Source: Ferruginibacter yonginensis
Lineage (GTDB): Bacteria; Bacteroidota; Bacteroidia; Chitinophagales; Chitinophagaceae
Assembly (NCBI RefSeq): GCF_042651465.1
Contig: NZ_JBHSCZ010000001.1
Span: 62,001-126,000 of the forward strand
Direction of reading: 5' to 3'
Length of the DNA stretch: 64,000 nucleotides
This document shows, one piece after another, positions 1 to 8,543 of this stretch; the stretch's first letter is position 1, and each line of letters begins with the position of its first letter. The notes below the pieces were generated by a model. The model was not told where the DNA came from. It saw nothing but the letters and a program-made list of their open reading frames with translations, and ran no database searches. Made by a program: the position numbers and the translations under genes.

Positions 1-1056
1 GTTGGTTTTACTTACAGCCATTTTAATAGCTTTTGCAAAGGCTTTAAAAATAGCTTCAATTTTATGGTGTTCGTTATCGCCTGTTGCTTGTATGTTGAGG
101 TTGCATTTAGCATTGTCGCTGAACGATTTAAAAAAGTGCATAAACATTTCGGTAGGCATTTCTCCAATTTTTTCTCTGGTGAAAGTAGCATCCCATACGA
201 GCCATGGTCTACCACCAAAATCAATCGCCACTTGTGCCAAGCAATCATCCATTGGTAACAAAAAACCGTAGCGTTCAATACCTTTTTTGTTGCCTAAAAC
301 TTGTAAAAATGCTTCACCTAAAGTAATGGCTACATCTTCAATAGTGTGGTGTTCATCAATGTGTAAATCGCCTTGCACCAACACGGTTAGGTCTATATTA
401 CCATGTTTGGCAATTTGCTCAAGCATGTGATCAAAAAAACCTAGTCCGGTATTAAGTGTTGATTTGCCTGCACCATCTACATTTACTGAAACAGTAATTT
501 TAGTTTCGTTGGTATTGCGTTGTACCGTTGCTGTACGTGGGGTGGCTGATAAAAATGTGTAGATATCGCTCCATTTTTTAGAACGTAGGGCCACATTGGT
601 AACAACATCATTACCCATATAAATAGCTTTACAGCCAAGGTTTTGCGCTAGTTGTACATCAGTAATTCTATCACCAATTACAAAAGAGTTGCTAAGGTCG
701 TAATTACCTTTTATGTAGTGTGTAAGTAGGGCTGTACCTGGCTTACGAGTAGGTGCATTGTCAGCAGGGAATGATTTATCAATTAGCACTTCGCTGAAAA
801 TGATACCCTCATTAGCGAAAGCTTCCATCATTTTATTATGTGCTGGCCAAAATGTTGCTTCAGGAAAAGAGGCAGTGCCTAAGCCATCTTGATTAGTAAC
901 CATCACCAATTCATAAGATAATTCTTTGGCTATTTTAGCAAGGTATTGAAATACCTCTGGGTAAAAAGTAAGTTTTTCCAAACTATCTAATTGATAATCT
1001 ATGGGTGGTTCAATTACCAAAGTGCCATCTCTATCAATAAATAAAACTTTTTTCAT
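1..1056 (-). CDS. hisB: Bifunctional histidinol-phosphatase / imidazoleglycerol-phosphate dehydratase (partial at window edge)
   Basis: The open frame starts with ATG at 1056 and runs off the left edge, giving 352 residues. It catalyses two steps of histidine synthesis: dehydration of imidazoleglycerol phosphate and dephosphorylation of histidinol phosphate. The N-terminal half is a HAD phosphatase with the nucleophile motif DRDGTL at residues 8-13. The C-terminal half (about 172 onward) is the dehydratase, with the metal-binding stretches DEHHTIED (234-241) and GDNEHHK (about 326-332) and the motif DFGGRPW. From the family length only about ten residues are missing beyond the window. It starts 4 bp after the hisC stop, so it is the fourth gene of the his operon. 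The fused two-domain form is the one found in enterobacteria and many Bacteroidota. Confidence 0.96.
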   Translation of the reverse strand, partial: MKKVLFIDRDGTLVIEPPIDYQLDSLEKLTFYPEVFQYLAKIAKELSYELVMVTNQDGLGTASFPEATFWPAHNKMMEAFANEGIIFSEVLIDKSFPADNAPTRKPGTALLTHYIKGNYDLSNSFVIGDRITDVQLAQNLGCKAIYMGNDVVTNVALRSKKWSDIYTFLSATPRTATVQRNTNETKITVSVNVDGAGKSTLNTGLGFFDHMLEQIAKHGNIDLTVLVQGDLHIDEHHTIEDVAITLGEAFLQVLGNKKGIERYGFLLPMDDCLAQVAIDFGGRPWLVWDATFTREKIGEMPTEMFMHFFKSFSDNAKCNLNIQATGDNEHHKIEAIFKAFAKAIKMAVSKTN

Positions 1057-1060
1057 CTGT

Positions 1061-2095
1061 TTAGTTTTGTGTGTTATTTAATTGTTGCAAAGCTTTCATT
1101 AATGCATCATTTTCATTGGGTGCCCCCACCGTAATTCTAATACAATTGTTTACCACACTTTTTCTATTACGTGTAATCACTTGTTGTGCAACCAATTTTT
1201 CGTAAGTAGCATTAGCATCATCAAACGCTACTAAAATAAAATTAGCAGCTGATGGGTAAATTTTTTTTACAATCGGTAATGTGCCTAATGCAACAATTAA
1301 TTTTTCTTTCTCGTTTAAAATAGTTTGTATTTCAACATTTGTTTGTTGATTATTTTGTAATGCTACTAATGCCGCCTCTTGGTTTAAAGCGCTGATGTTG
1401 TAGGGTGGTTTTACTTTATTATAATAGCTTATTATATCACTGCTGCCATAAGCAATACCAACTCTTGCCGCTGCTAAACCTCGGGCTTTGCTGAAAGTTT
1501 GCGATACAATAAGGTTTGGATATTGTTGTATTAAATTAATAAATGATGGGGCATCACTAAAATCAATATAAGCTTCATCAACCACTACCATTGCATTAAA
1601 GTGTTGCAATAATTTTTCGATGTTATTAATGTTGTTACCTGTTGGGTTATTAGGGGAGCAAACAAATATTAACTTAATAGCAGCATCATCTTTTAAAGGT
1701 AACACTACGTCCCAATTAATTTGAAATGCAGCATTGAGTGGTATTTTCACTAACTCAATATTATTGATGGCTGCCGATACATCATACATGCCATAAGTAG
1801 GTGTAAAAGTGAGTGCTTTATCTTTACCCGGCTCACAAAAAATGCGGAATGATAAATCAATGACTTCATCGCTACCATTGCCTAAAAATATTTCATTGGG
1901 TTGTACATTTTTTATAGCGGCCAATGCAGCTTTTAATGCTTTTTGGTGTGGATCAGGATAGCGATTGAGTGTACCAAATGGATTTTCATTGGCATCTAAA
2001 AAAATACCTTCTGTACCAGTAAATTCATCACGAGCACTTGAATAGGCTTGTAAATTTTTAATGTTGTTTCGTATAAGTTGATTGATGTTGATCAT
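1061..2095 (-). CDS. hisC: Histidinol-phosphate aminotransferase
   Basis: The 344-residue protein is a fold-type I PLP aminotransferase that converts imidazole acetol phosphate and glutamate to histidinol phosphate. Visible family features are the substrate-binding N-terminal stretch ANENPFG, the motif SPNNPTGN, the aspartate VVDEAYIDF that contacts the PLP ring, and the Schiff-base lysine in TFSKARGLAAARVG. The ATG overlaps the hisD stop codon by one base (TAATG), which indicates translational coupling. The length is normal for HisC. It is the third gene of the his operon and should follow the attenuator in front of hisG. Confidence 0.96.
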   Translation of the reverse strand: MININQLIRNNIKNLQAYSSARDEFTGTEGIFLDANENPFGTLNRYPDPHQKALKAALAAIKNVQPNEIFLGNGSDEVIDLSFRIFCEPGKDKALTFTPTYGMYDVSAAINNIELVKIPLNAAFQINWDVVLPLKDDAAIKLIFVCSPNNPTGNNINNIEKLLQHFNAMVVVDEAYIDFSDAPSFINLIQQYPNLIVSQTFSKARGLAAARVGIAYGSSDIISYYNKVKPPYNISALNQEAALVALQNNQQTNVEIQTILNEKEKLIVALGTLPIVKKIYPSAANFILVAFDDANATYEKLVAQQVITRNRKSVVNNCIRITVGAPNENDALMKALQQLNNTQN

Positions 2096-3378
2096 TATAA
2101 AGTGTTTAATCTTATTGTTACTGCATTTTTATGTGCAGCTAGTTGTTCTGCTGCTGCCATGGTAGCCACTGCTGGTCCAAGTAGTTGTAACCCTTCTTTA
2201 CTAATTTTTTGAAACGTAATTTTTTTTACGAAGCTATCAAGCGATACGCCACTGTAATTTTTTGCGTAGCCATTGGTTGGTAAGGTATGGTTGGTACCGC
2301 TGGCATAGTCGCCCATGCTTTCGCAACTATAATTACCAATAAATACGGAGCCTGCATTGATGATATGGCTTATATAATTTTCAGCATTATCAACTGCTAT
2401 AATTAAATGTTCAGGTGCGTAACGGTTGCTAAAATCAATACAATCATTAATGTTTTCTAACAAAATTACTTTGCTATTTTTTAGTGCTTGTTCAGCAATG
2501 GCTTTACGTGGTAATGTTGCTAATTGTTTTTCAATGGCAGCTAATGTTTGGTTCACTAATGAATTACTGTTGCTTAATAATATTACTTGGCTATCTGCAC
2601 CATGCTCCGCTTGCGACAATAAATCAGCCGCAACAAAGTTAGCATTGGCAGTATCATCAGCTATTACTAACACTTCACTTGGTCCGGCAGGCATATCAAT
2701 AGCCACACCATATTGCAACGCTTTTTGTTTGGCAGCCGTAACATATTGGTTACCGGGTCCAAATATTTTATCAACTTTTGGAAGGGTTGTAGTGCCCAAA
2801 CATAAGCCAGCAATGGCTTGTATGCCACCCACCGCAAATATTTTTGTAATACCTACTAGTTGTGCGGTGTATAAAATGGCAGGGTGAATATTACCTTCTT
2901 TATCAGGAGGTGAACATAAAATAATTTCTTTACAACCAGCTATGGTAGCAGGTATACCCAACATTAGTACCGTTGAAAATAGGGGAGCAGAACCACCCGG
3001 AATATAAATGCCAACATTTTCAATAGCACTATTTGCTCTCCAACAAGTTACGCCTGGCATGGTTTCAACATATTCAATAGCTGTTTGTTGAGCTGTATGA
3101 AACGTTTCAATATTTTTTTTAGCCGTAGCAATGGCTGTTTTTAATTCATCACTAACGAGGTTGGCTGCTTCAGCAATGGTTTTAGCACTTACTTGAAAAT
3201 TATCAATAGTTACTTTATCAAAATTTGCAGTGTATTGTTGAATAGCTGCATCACCATTTTGTAGCACATCATTAAACACATTATCTACTATTTTAGATAA
3301 ATCTGCTGTTGCCACTTGTGGCCTTGAAATAAGGCTGCTCCATTGTGCTTGTGTAGGTTTATTATAAGTTGTTATCAT
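2095..3378 (-). CDS. hisD: Histidinol dehydrogenase
   Basis: This 427-residue enzyme performs the last two oxidations of histidine synthesis, histidinol to histidine, using NAD and zinc. The sequence shows the family blocks PGGSAPLFSTVLMLGIPA, FGPGNQYVTAAK, GPSEVLVIAD, SQAEHGADSQ and, near the end, YAPEHLI and GDYASGTNHTLPT with the catalytic Glu/His and zinc ligands. I start it at the ATG at 3378, one base after the hisG stop; a TTG nine bases further upstream is also in frame but less likely. It is the second gene of the his operon. Confidence 0.96.
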   Translation of the reverse strand: MITTYNKPTQAQWSSLISRPQVATADLSKIVDNVFNDVLQNGDAAIQQYTANFDKVTIDNFQVSAKTIAEAANLVSDELKTAIATAKKNIETFHTAQQTAIEYVETMPGVTCWRANSAIENVGIYIPGGSAPLFSTVLMLGIPATIAGCKEIILCSPPDKEGNIHPAILYTAQLVGITKIFAVGGIQAIAGLCLGTTTLPKVDKIFGPGNQYVTAAKQKALQYGVAIDMPAGPSEVLVIADDTANANFVAADLLSQAEHGADSQVILLSNSNSLVNQTLAAIEKQLATLPRKAIAEQALKNSKVILLENINDCIDFSNRYAPEHLIIAVDNAENYISHIINAGSVFIGNYSCESMGDYASGTNHTLPTNGYAKNYSGVSLDSFVKKITFQKISKEGLQLLGPAVATMAAAEQLAAHKNAVTIRLNTL

Positions 3379-3379
3379 A

Positions 3380-4237
3380 TTATGCAATCATTTTTTCGAT
3401 AGGAATTACTAAAATACCTTGTGCCCCCAATGCTTTTAATTGGTCAATTACCGTCCAAAATTCATCTTCTTTTACTACAGAGTGTATACTACTCCAACCA
3501 GTTTCGGCAAGGGGTAAAATGGTGGGTGATTTCATGCCAGGTAACATATCGCTTATGGCTTTTATAGCTGTATTGGGTGCATTGAGTAGTATATATTTAT
3601 TAGTGTTTGCCGCATTTACAGATTTTATTCTGAATAACAGTTTATCTAATATTTGTTGTTGTACCTCAGGTAAATTTTTGTTAGCAATTAACACGGCACT
3701 ACTATTTTTTACTACCGCTACTTCTTTTAAACCGTTCATTAAAAGGGTACTACCAGTGCTTACAATATCGAAAATACCATCAGCTAAACCAATGCCTGGT
3801 GCAATTTCAACGCTACCACCAATGGCTTCAATTTCAACTTCAATTTGTTGTTCATCAAAAAATTGTTGTAATATTTTAGGATAGCTTGTTGCTATTTTCT
3901 TTTTGTTGAAGTAGGTAATATCAGTATACACTTCATCTTTAGGAATGGCTAATGACATTTTGCAACCTGCAAAGCCAAGGTTTTCAATTACGGCAACATT
4001 TTTATCTTTTTCCCACACTTCATTTTCACCCAATATTCCAATATGTGCAACGCCTTGCTCCACATATTGCGGAATATCATCATCTCTTAAAAACAACACT
4101 TCAATAGGGAAGTTTGCTGCGGCAGTTTTTAATTTTCTGTCGCCATTTGATAATTTAATACCACATTCTTTCAATAACTCTAATGATTTTTCACTGAGTC
4201 GGCCACTTTTCTGTACTGCAATTTTTAATATACTCAT
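3380..4237 (-). CDS. hisG: ATP phosphoribosyltransferase, long form
   Basis: This is the first and committed step of histidine synthesis, joining ATP and PRPP. The protein begins MSILKIAVQKSGRLSEKS; an in-frame start 45 bp upstream would put coding sequence over the attenuator hairpin, so I prefer ATG 4237. At 285 residues it is the long (HisG-L) form: two periplasmic-binding-protein-like catalytic lobes, with the PRPP loop near GLADGIFDIVSTGSTL, and a C-terminal ACT-like domain from about residue 215 that binds histidine for feedback inhibition. It therefore does not need HisZ. It lies about 45 bp downstream of the attenuator terminator. Confidence 0.96.
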   Translation of the reverse strand: MSILKIAVQKSGRLSEKSLELLKECGIKLSNGDRKLKTAAANFPIEVLFLRDDDIPQYVEQGVAHIGILGENEVWEKDKNVAVIENLGFAGCKMSLAIPKDEVYTDITYFNKKKIATSYPKILQQFFDEQQIEVEIEAIGGSVEIAPGIGLADGIFDIVSTGSTLLMNGLKEVAVVKNSSAVLIANKNLPEVQQQILDKLLFRIKSVNAANTNKYILLNAPNTAIKAISDMLPGMKSPTILPLAETGWSSIHSVVKEDEFWTVIDQLKALGAQGILVIPIEKMIA

Positions 4238-4280
4238 GCTTTTTTGTTTGTGCCTGAGTAAAGCGGAGTAGGTATAAAAC

Positions 4281-4311
4281 AAAACCCCGTCTGTTACTCA
4301 GACGGGGTTTT
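4281..4311 (-). terminator. his operon attenuator terminator
   Basis: A perfect 13-bp stem (arms 4281-4293 and 4299-4311) with a 5-base loop is followed on the minus strand by GTTTT, an intrinsic terminator between leader peptide and hisG. An alternative pairing is visible: leader bases CTCAGGC (minus strand, 4352-4346) can pair over 7 bp, with one G-U, with GTCTGAG (4303-4297) at the tip of the terminator's 5' arm. The leader segment lies 8-16 nt past the last His codon, where a ribosome finishing the leader peptide would cover it and let the terminator form. I read this directly; the switching behaviour is inferred. Confidence 0.9.
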
Positions 4312-4338
4312 AATATTTGACATTTACATACATCAATA

Positions 4339-4395
4339 CTACCTAGCCTGAGGGCAATTATGCATATGATGATGATGTAAATTTAAGATGCTCAT
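4339..4395 (-). CDS. hisL: His-rich leader peptide of the his operon
   Basis: A short frame, too small for usual gene calls, encodes MSILNLHHHHMHNCPQAR (18 residues) and ends with TAG at 4339. Four consecutive His codons and a fifth after one Met lie just upstream of the terminator. This is the layout of a ribosome-mediated attenuator: scarce charged tRNA-His would stall the ribosome at 4377-4360 and leave the antiterminator segment free. The start codon lies about 18 bases after the predicted -7 element, so the leader is read at the very 5' end of the transcript. There is no strong Shine-Dalgarno, which is normal for this phylum. Confidence 0.88.
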   Translation of the reverse strand: MSILNLHHHHMHNCPQAR

Positions 4396-4412
4396 TTCTT
4401 TTGTTTGTAAAG

Positions 4413-4444
4413 CAAAAGTAGAAGTGAAAACATTAACTACCAAA
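4413..4444 (-). promoter_or_regulatory. his operon promoter
   Basis: On the minus strand TTTG (4444-4441) is separated by exactly 20 bases from TACTTTTG (4420-4413). This matches the Bacteroidota housekeeping consensus TTTG / TAnnTTTG with 19-21 bp spacing. Transcription would start around 4405, giving a leader of roughly 10 bases in front of the leader-peptide ATG. Confidence 0.8.
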
Positions 4445-4448
4445 TAAA

Positions 4449-5207
4449 TTATTTAGCAGCCTTGATATCGCCCCAATTTTCGCCTCTTTTAATACGATAT
4501 AGTTGTGTATCAGTAATGTTAAACTGTTGTGCTAATACTTTTACCGCAACTTTTTCTTTCAGTAATTTTTTAATTTGACTTACTTTTTCAGCCGTTAATT
4601 TGGTAGCAGTATTATTTTCTCTGCGTTTTAGTTTACGTTCTTTTTTCTCTTTAATAACTACAGGGCTGTGTTGTTGATGGGCTATATTTTCTTCGATAGT
4701 CATCCATTTTAAATTATCAGCCTTGTTGTTTTGTTTGTTATGGTCTAAATGCGCTACTACTACCTGTTTTGCAGTAGGCTTTTTAAGAAAATGTGCAGCT
4801 ACTAAACGGTGAATTAAAATTTGATAGTTTACTGTACGTTCTTTAAAGTTGGCTTTGTATTTATTACTTATTTTTTGTTTTAAAGCGGCTAAAGCATCTG
4901 TAGCTTCTTTAATAGTTTTTTTAGGCTCTTTTGCTGCTTCCATGCTGCTTATTTTTTTGGCTAGTTTGGCAGCTTGTTTTTCTAAAGCATCTAATTGTTG
5001 TTGCGTTTTTTCATCTCTTGGTGTAAACAATTTTAAACGTAAAATTTTGTAACCATTTACGTTTGAACCATTGATAATGTTACCATCAGAAATTTGGTTG
5101 AAAGTGCGTACTCTACCTAGGTTTGAAACTTCAATACGACTTTTGTTCGTGTAGTTAACATCGAATTTTACTACTTTCCATTGCTCACCCGATAAATTTT
5201 TTGCCAT
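4449..5207 (-). CDS. NUMOD4/HNH endonuclease-like DNA-binding protein with C-terminal HTH
   Basis: The 252-residue protein (start chosen at the second Met, 5207, where the NUMOD4 homology begins; 5243 is the alternative) has four parts. Residues 8-45 are a NUMOD4 motif (EQWKVV...VSNLGRVRTF). Residues 65-115 are a Lys/Ala/Glu-rich coiled coil. Residues 127-180 resemble HNH_3 (LIHRLVAAHFL, then AHLDHNKQNNKADNLKW). Residues 203-248 look like a helix-turn-helix. NUMOD4-HNH proteins are typical of phage and homing endonucleases, but no intron or phage gene lies near. The HNH core keeps H..DH..N and N, so catalysis is possible. A large inverted repeat lies about 100 bp upstream. Function is unknown; a nuclease or a domesticated DNA-binding regulator are both possible. 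Confidence 0.8.
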   Translation of the reverse strand: MAKNLSGEQWKVVKFDVNYTNKSRIEVSNLGRVRTFNQISDGNIINGSNVNGYKILRLKLFTPRDEKTQQQLDALEKQAAKLAKKISSMEAAKEPKKTIKEATDALAALKQKISNKYKANFKERTVNYQILIHRLVAAHFLKKPTAKQVVVAHLDHNKQNNKADNLKWMTIEENIAHQQHSPVVIKEKKERKLKRRENNTATKLTAEKVSQIKKLLKEKVAVKVLAQQFNITDTQLYRIKRGENWGDIKAAK

Positions 5208-5714
5208 GTTTTTTGCTATAAATTGAATAATTATGTTAGGCATTCATAGAGCAGGAGTTTTTTTTAAATAGATGAAATCAACAATTTAAATGCTACATCA
5301 TTCTATTTTATTGAACATTTATAATGTTCAATAAAATAAAGTTAACAAAAATTAACATTGTTTTAATAAATATTCATTTTTTTTCAAAAAACTATATTTT
5401 CTTCAAAGGCTTATGGTAGTGGCATTGTAGCTAATTTTCACAAATATTATTTCCACCTTATGTATTGCCGAAGTGGTGTTTTTCATCGTTTTAATAGTTT
5501 TAAAAGTTGGGGGCAGTGGGCATTTTAGCAGTAATGCGCCTTTGTTGCGGCTATACGTTACAAGTACGGCACATTGCTTTTGCACAAGCCTTCACCGGGC
5601 TTTACACTGCTATCCGCCTGCTTTTCATCAGTTGCACTTATATCAACATTAAACAGTTGCTACTTGAATTTTTTAATATGACAACTGCTCTTATTATTTC
5701 CTTAATTTTGCGGC
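5208..5714. other. Intergenic region before prfB
   Basis: About 500 bp separate the divergent HNH gene and prfB. It holds a 16-bp perfect inverted repeat (5304-5338), an AT-rich stretch, and a markedly GC-richer island at about 5507-5630. Short frames exist on both strands (5403-5585 minus, 5507-5734 plus), but neither has recognisable features and they overlap each other, so I do not call a gene. TAATTTTG at 5703-5710 matches a -7 element but lies only 5 bases before the prfB ATG. Confidence 0.6.
5304..5338. repeat. 16-bp perfect inverted repeat
   Basis: Arms 5304-5319 and 5323-5338 are perfectly complementary around the 3-base loop TAT; the core is TTGAACATT / AATGTTCAA. It lies about 97 bp upstream of the HNH-like gene start. 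It could be an operator for the HTH of that protein, or a transcript hairpin; neither strand shows a good T-run after it, so a simple terminator is less likely. Confidence 0.7.
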
Positions 5715-6807
5715 ATGACAATAGAGCAAATTAAAGATATGAAAGACCGTGGGTTGGTCTTGAGGAGGTTTCTTTGACGTCGAGAACCGAGAATCAAAAG
5801 TTTTAAACGACCGTCAACTTTCTTTATCGCCTGGTTTTTGGGATGATAATGACAGGGCCACTGCCATATTAAAAGACATCAAACTCAATGAGTATTGGAT
5901 TAATATGTACCATGCAGTTATTACGGCTATTGATGATTTCACCATTTTATTTGAATTTTGGAAAGAAGGCGAAGCATCCGAAGAGGAAGTTCGGCAAGCC
6001 TATGATGTGGCTATACAAGCCATTGAAGATGCTGAATTTAAAAGTACCTTAAACGACCCTGCTGATGCTTTAACTGCTGTAATGCAAATTAATAGCGGCG
6101 CTGGCGGTACCGAAAGTCAAGATTGGGCCGAAATACTAGCTCGTATGTACCGCATGTATGGCGAAAAGCAAGGGTGGACGGTTACCGAACTCGATTGGCA
6201 ATGGGGCGATGGTGCCGGCATCAAAACATGTACACTTCAGTTTGATGGTAATTTTCCATTTGGCTTTTTAAAGGCTGAAAGTGGCGTACACCGATTGGTG
6301 CGTATATCGCCTTTTGATAGTAATGCAAGGCGACATACATCGTTTGCCAGTGTGTTTGTATATCCTTTGGTAGATGATACTATTACCATTGAAATTAACC
6401 CTGCCGATGTGAAAATGGAAACATCACGAAGTGGGGGTGCCGGCGGTCAAAATGTAAATAAGGTAGAAACCAAGGTACAACTCACCCACATACCAACAGG
6501 CATTGTGGTTGTTTGTCAGCAAGATAGGAGCCAGTTAGGCAACCGAGAATTGGCTATGCAAATGCTCAAAAGTAGGTTGTACGAAATTGAGTTACAGAAA
6601 CGCAATGAATTAAAAGATGCTACCAATAGTAAGAAAAAGAAAATTGAATGGGGTAGCCAAATTCGCTCTTATGTATTTCACCCTTATAAAATGATTAAAG
6701 ACCATCGTACAGATTATGAAGTAGGTAACGTAGGCCCTGTAATGGATGGTGCGTTAGATGGTTTTATAAAAGCCTATTTAATGAGCGATAAAGAAACCAC
6801 TAGTTAG
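5715..6807 (+). CDS. prfB: Peptide chain release factor 2, programmed +1 frameshift
   Basis: RF2 recognises UAA/UGA and triggers peptide release on the ribosome. Reading starts at ATG 5715 (MTIEQIKDMKDRGL) and meets an in-frame TGA at 5775-5777 after 20 codons. The context is AGGAGG TTT CTT TGA C: an internal Shine-Dalgarno, the slippery CTT and a UGA followed by C, the classic RF2 autoregulatory frameshift. Shifting +1 after CTT (5774) continues from GAC at 5776 to 6807, giving about 363 residues, the normal RF2 length. The tripeptide SPF (RISPFDSNARRH) that specifies UGA reading and the catalytic GGQ (SGGAGGQNVNKVET) are present. When RF2 is scarce, termination at TGA is slow and frameshifting makes more RF2. 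It is not a pseudogene. Confidence 0.96.
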
Positions 6808-6845
6808 CAATTAAACCCTAATTTTAAATTACTAAAATATAAAGT

Positions 6846-8480
6846 ATGCAATACGGCGATTTTTACTATCCATTACCATTTAACGAGCCTGTGCTTCAAT
6901 ATGGTAAAGGATCAAAAGAAAAGTTGGCATTAAAAGCCGCTTTAAAAGAATTGAAAAAACAAAAAGTTGATGTGCCTATGTACATTGGCGGCGAAGAAGT
7001 TCGTACGGGTAAAACCCTCGATATTCGTCCACCACATGAACACAAACATTTGCTTGGTAAGTTTCATACAGGCGATGCTAGTCATGTAAAAAAAGCCATT
7101 GCAGCTGCCTTAAAAGCAAGAGAGCAATGGGCCAATATGAGTTGGGAAAACAGGGCCAACATCTTTTTAAAAGCGGCTGATTTATTGGCTACTAAATACC
7201 GTCCTTACATTAATGGTACTACTATGTTAGGACAAAGTAAAAATGCCTACCAAGCAGAAATTGATAGCGCCTGTGAATTGATTGATTTTTTACGATTTAA
7301 CGTACACTTTTTAAGTGAAATTTATAGGCAACAACCCATTAGTGGACCGGGTATGTACAACCGTGTAGAGTACCGTCCGTTAGAAGGTTTTGTATTTGCA
7401 TTAACCCCTTTCAACTTTACGGCTATTGGTGGTAACCTACCTACAAGTGCTGCTATGTGTGGTAATGTAGTAGTTTGGAAATGTGCCAACACCCAAGTAT
7501 ACAGTGCACAAATGTTTATGAAAGTATTGAAAGAAGCAGGCTTGCCTGATGGGGTTATTAACTTAGTTTATATTGATGGCCCAACTATTGGTGATGTTAT
7601 TTTTAAACATCCTGATTTTGCTGGTTTACATTTTACAGGTAGTACTGGTGTGTTTAATAAGATGTGGGAAACCATCGGAAAAAATATACCAACTTATAAA
7701 ACATACCCACGTATTGTTGGAGAAACGGGTGGTAAAGATTTTGTGATTGCACATCGTTCTGCTAATGTTGATGAGGTTGTTACGGCTTTAGCAAGAGGTG
7801 CATTTGAATACCAAGGGCAAAAATGTTCTGCTGCTTCTAGGGCATACATTCCATCAAACATGGCGGCTGAGGTAAAACAAAAATTGGTGGCTATGATAAA
7901 AACCATGAAAATGGGTACGGTAGAAAATTTTACCAATTTTATTAATGCTGTAATTGATGAAAAGAGTTTTGATAAATTAGAATCATACATAAAAGCGGCT
8001 AAGAAAAAAGACAGTGGCGCTAAAATATGGGTAGGTGGTAAATGCGATAAATCACAAGGTTATTTTATTGAGCCTACGGTTATTGAAGCAACCGATCCTT
8101 ATTATGTAACCATGTGTGAAGAGTTGTTTGGTCCGGTGTTAACTATTTTTGTTTATGATGAAAACAAGTATGAAGAAACCTTGAAACTGGTGGATAGTAC
8201 TTCATCATACGCCTTAACAGGTGCGGTGTTGGCGCAAGATAGGTATGCCGTAGAAGTAGCTGTAAACCGTTTGCGCAACAGTGCAGGCAATTTTTATATT
8301 AACGATAAGCCTACTGGTGCCGTGGTTGGTCAACAACCATTTGGTGGTGCTAGGGCCAGTGGCACTAACGATAAAGCAGGTTCGCAGTTGAACTTATATC
8401 GTTGGTTAAGTGCACGTACCATTAAAGAAACTTTTGTACCGCCGGTTGATTACCGATATACATTTATGGAAGAAGCATAA
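6846..8480 (+). CDS. pruA: L-glutamate gamma-semialdehyde (P5C) dehydrogenase
   Basis: The 544-residue aldehyde dehydrogenase resembles the single-function P5C dehydrogenase (ALDH4 type) that oxidises glutamate semialdehyde from proline breakdown to glutamate with NAD. Seen: PLTPFNF-type cofactor region (ALTPFNFTAIGGNLP), the catalytic Glu region GETGGKDFV, the nucleophile Cys in YQGQKCSAASR, and the C-terminal QQPFGGARASGTNDK that is typical of PruA. Length and N-terminal extension also match. No proline dehydrogenase gene is adjacent. It ends just before a clear terminator. Confidence 0.93.
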   Translation: MQYGDFYYPLPFNEPVLQYGKGSKEKLALKAALKELKKQKVDVPMYIGGEEVRTGKTLDIRPPHEHKHLLGKFHTGDASHVKKAIAAALKAREQWANMSWENRANIFLKAADLLATKYRPYINGTTMLGQSKNAYQAEIDSACELIDFLRFNVHFLSEIYRQQPISGPGMYNRVEYRPLEGFVFALTPFNFTAIGGNLPTSAAMCGNVVVWKCANTQVYSAQMFMKVLKEAGLPDGVINLVYIDGPTIGDVIFKHPDFAGLHFTGSTGVFNKMWETIGKNIPTYKTYPRIVGETGGKDFVIAHRSANVDEVVTALARGAFEYQGQKCSAASRAYIPSNMAAEVKQKLVAMIKTMKMGTVENFTNFINAVIDEKSFDKLESYIKAAKKKDSGAKIWVGGKCDKSQGYFIEPTVIEATDPYYVTMCEELFGPVLTIFVYDENKYEETLKLVDSTSSYALTGAVLAQDRYAVEVAVNRLRNSAGNFYINDKPTGAVVGQQPFGGARASGTNDKAGSQLNLYRWLSARTIKETFVPPVDYRYTFMEEA

Positions 8481-8490
8481 AACCTTTTAT

Positions 8491-8527
8491 AACCCTATAA
8501 AGTTTTAGTTTTATAGGGTTATTTTTT
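8491..8527 (+). terminator. Intrinsic terminator after pruA
   Basis: Stem arms AACCCTATAAA (8491-8501) and TTTATAGGGTT (8510-8520) with an 8-base loop, followed by A and seven T. Confidence 0.9.
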
Positions 8528-8543
8528 TATTTTAACTGTGACT

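Noticed and set aside
1..278. Short frames at the left edge on both strands
   Set aside because: They are other-frame shadows of hisB, which runs through the whole region.
5403..5734. Small genes on either strand in the GC-rich island
   Set aside because: The frames overlap each other, have no domain, signal or start context, and look like chance products of higher G/C.
5715..6807. prfB as a pseudogene because of an internal TGA
   Set aside because: The TGA context is the programmed frameshift of RF2 and the rest is intact.
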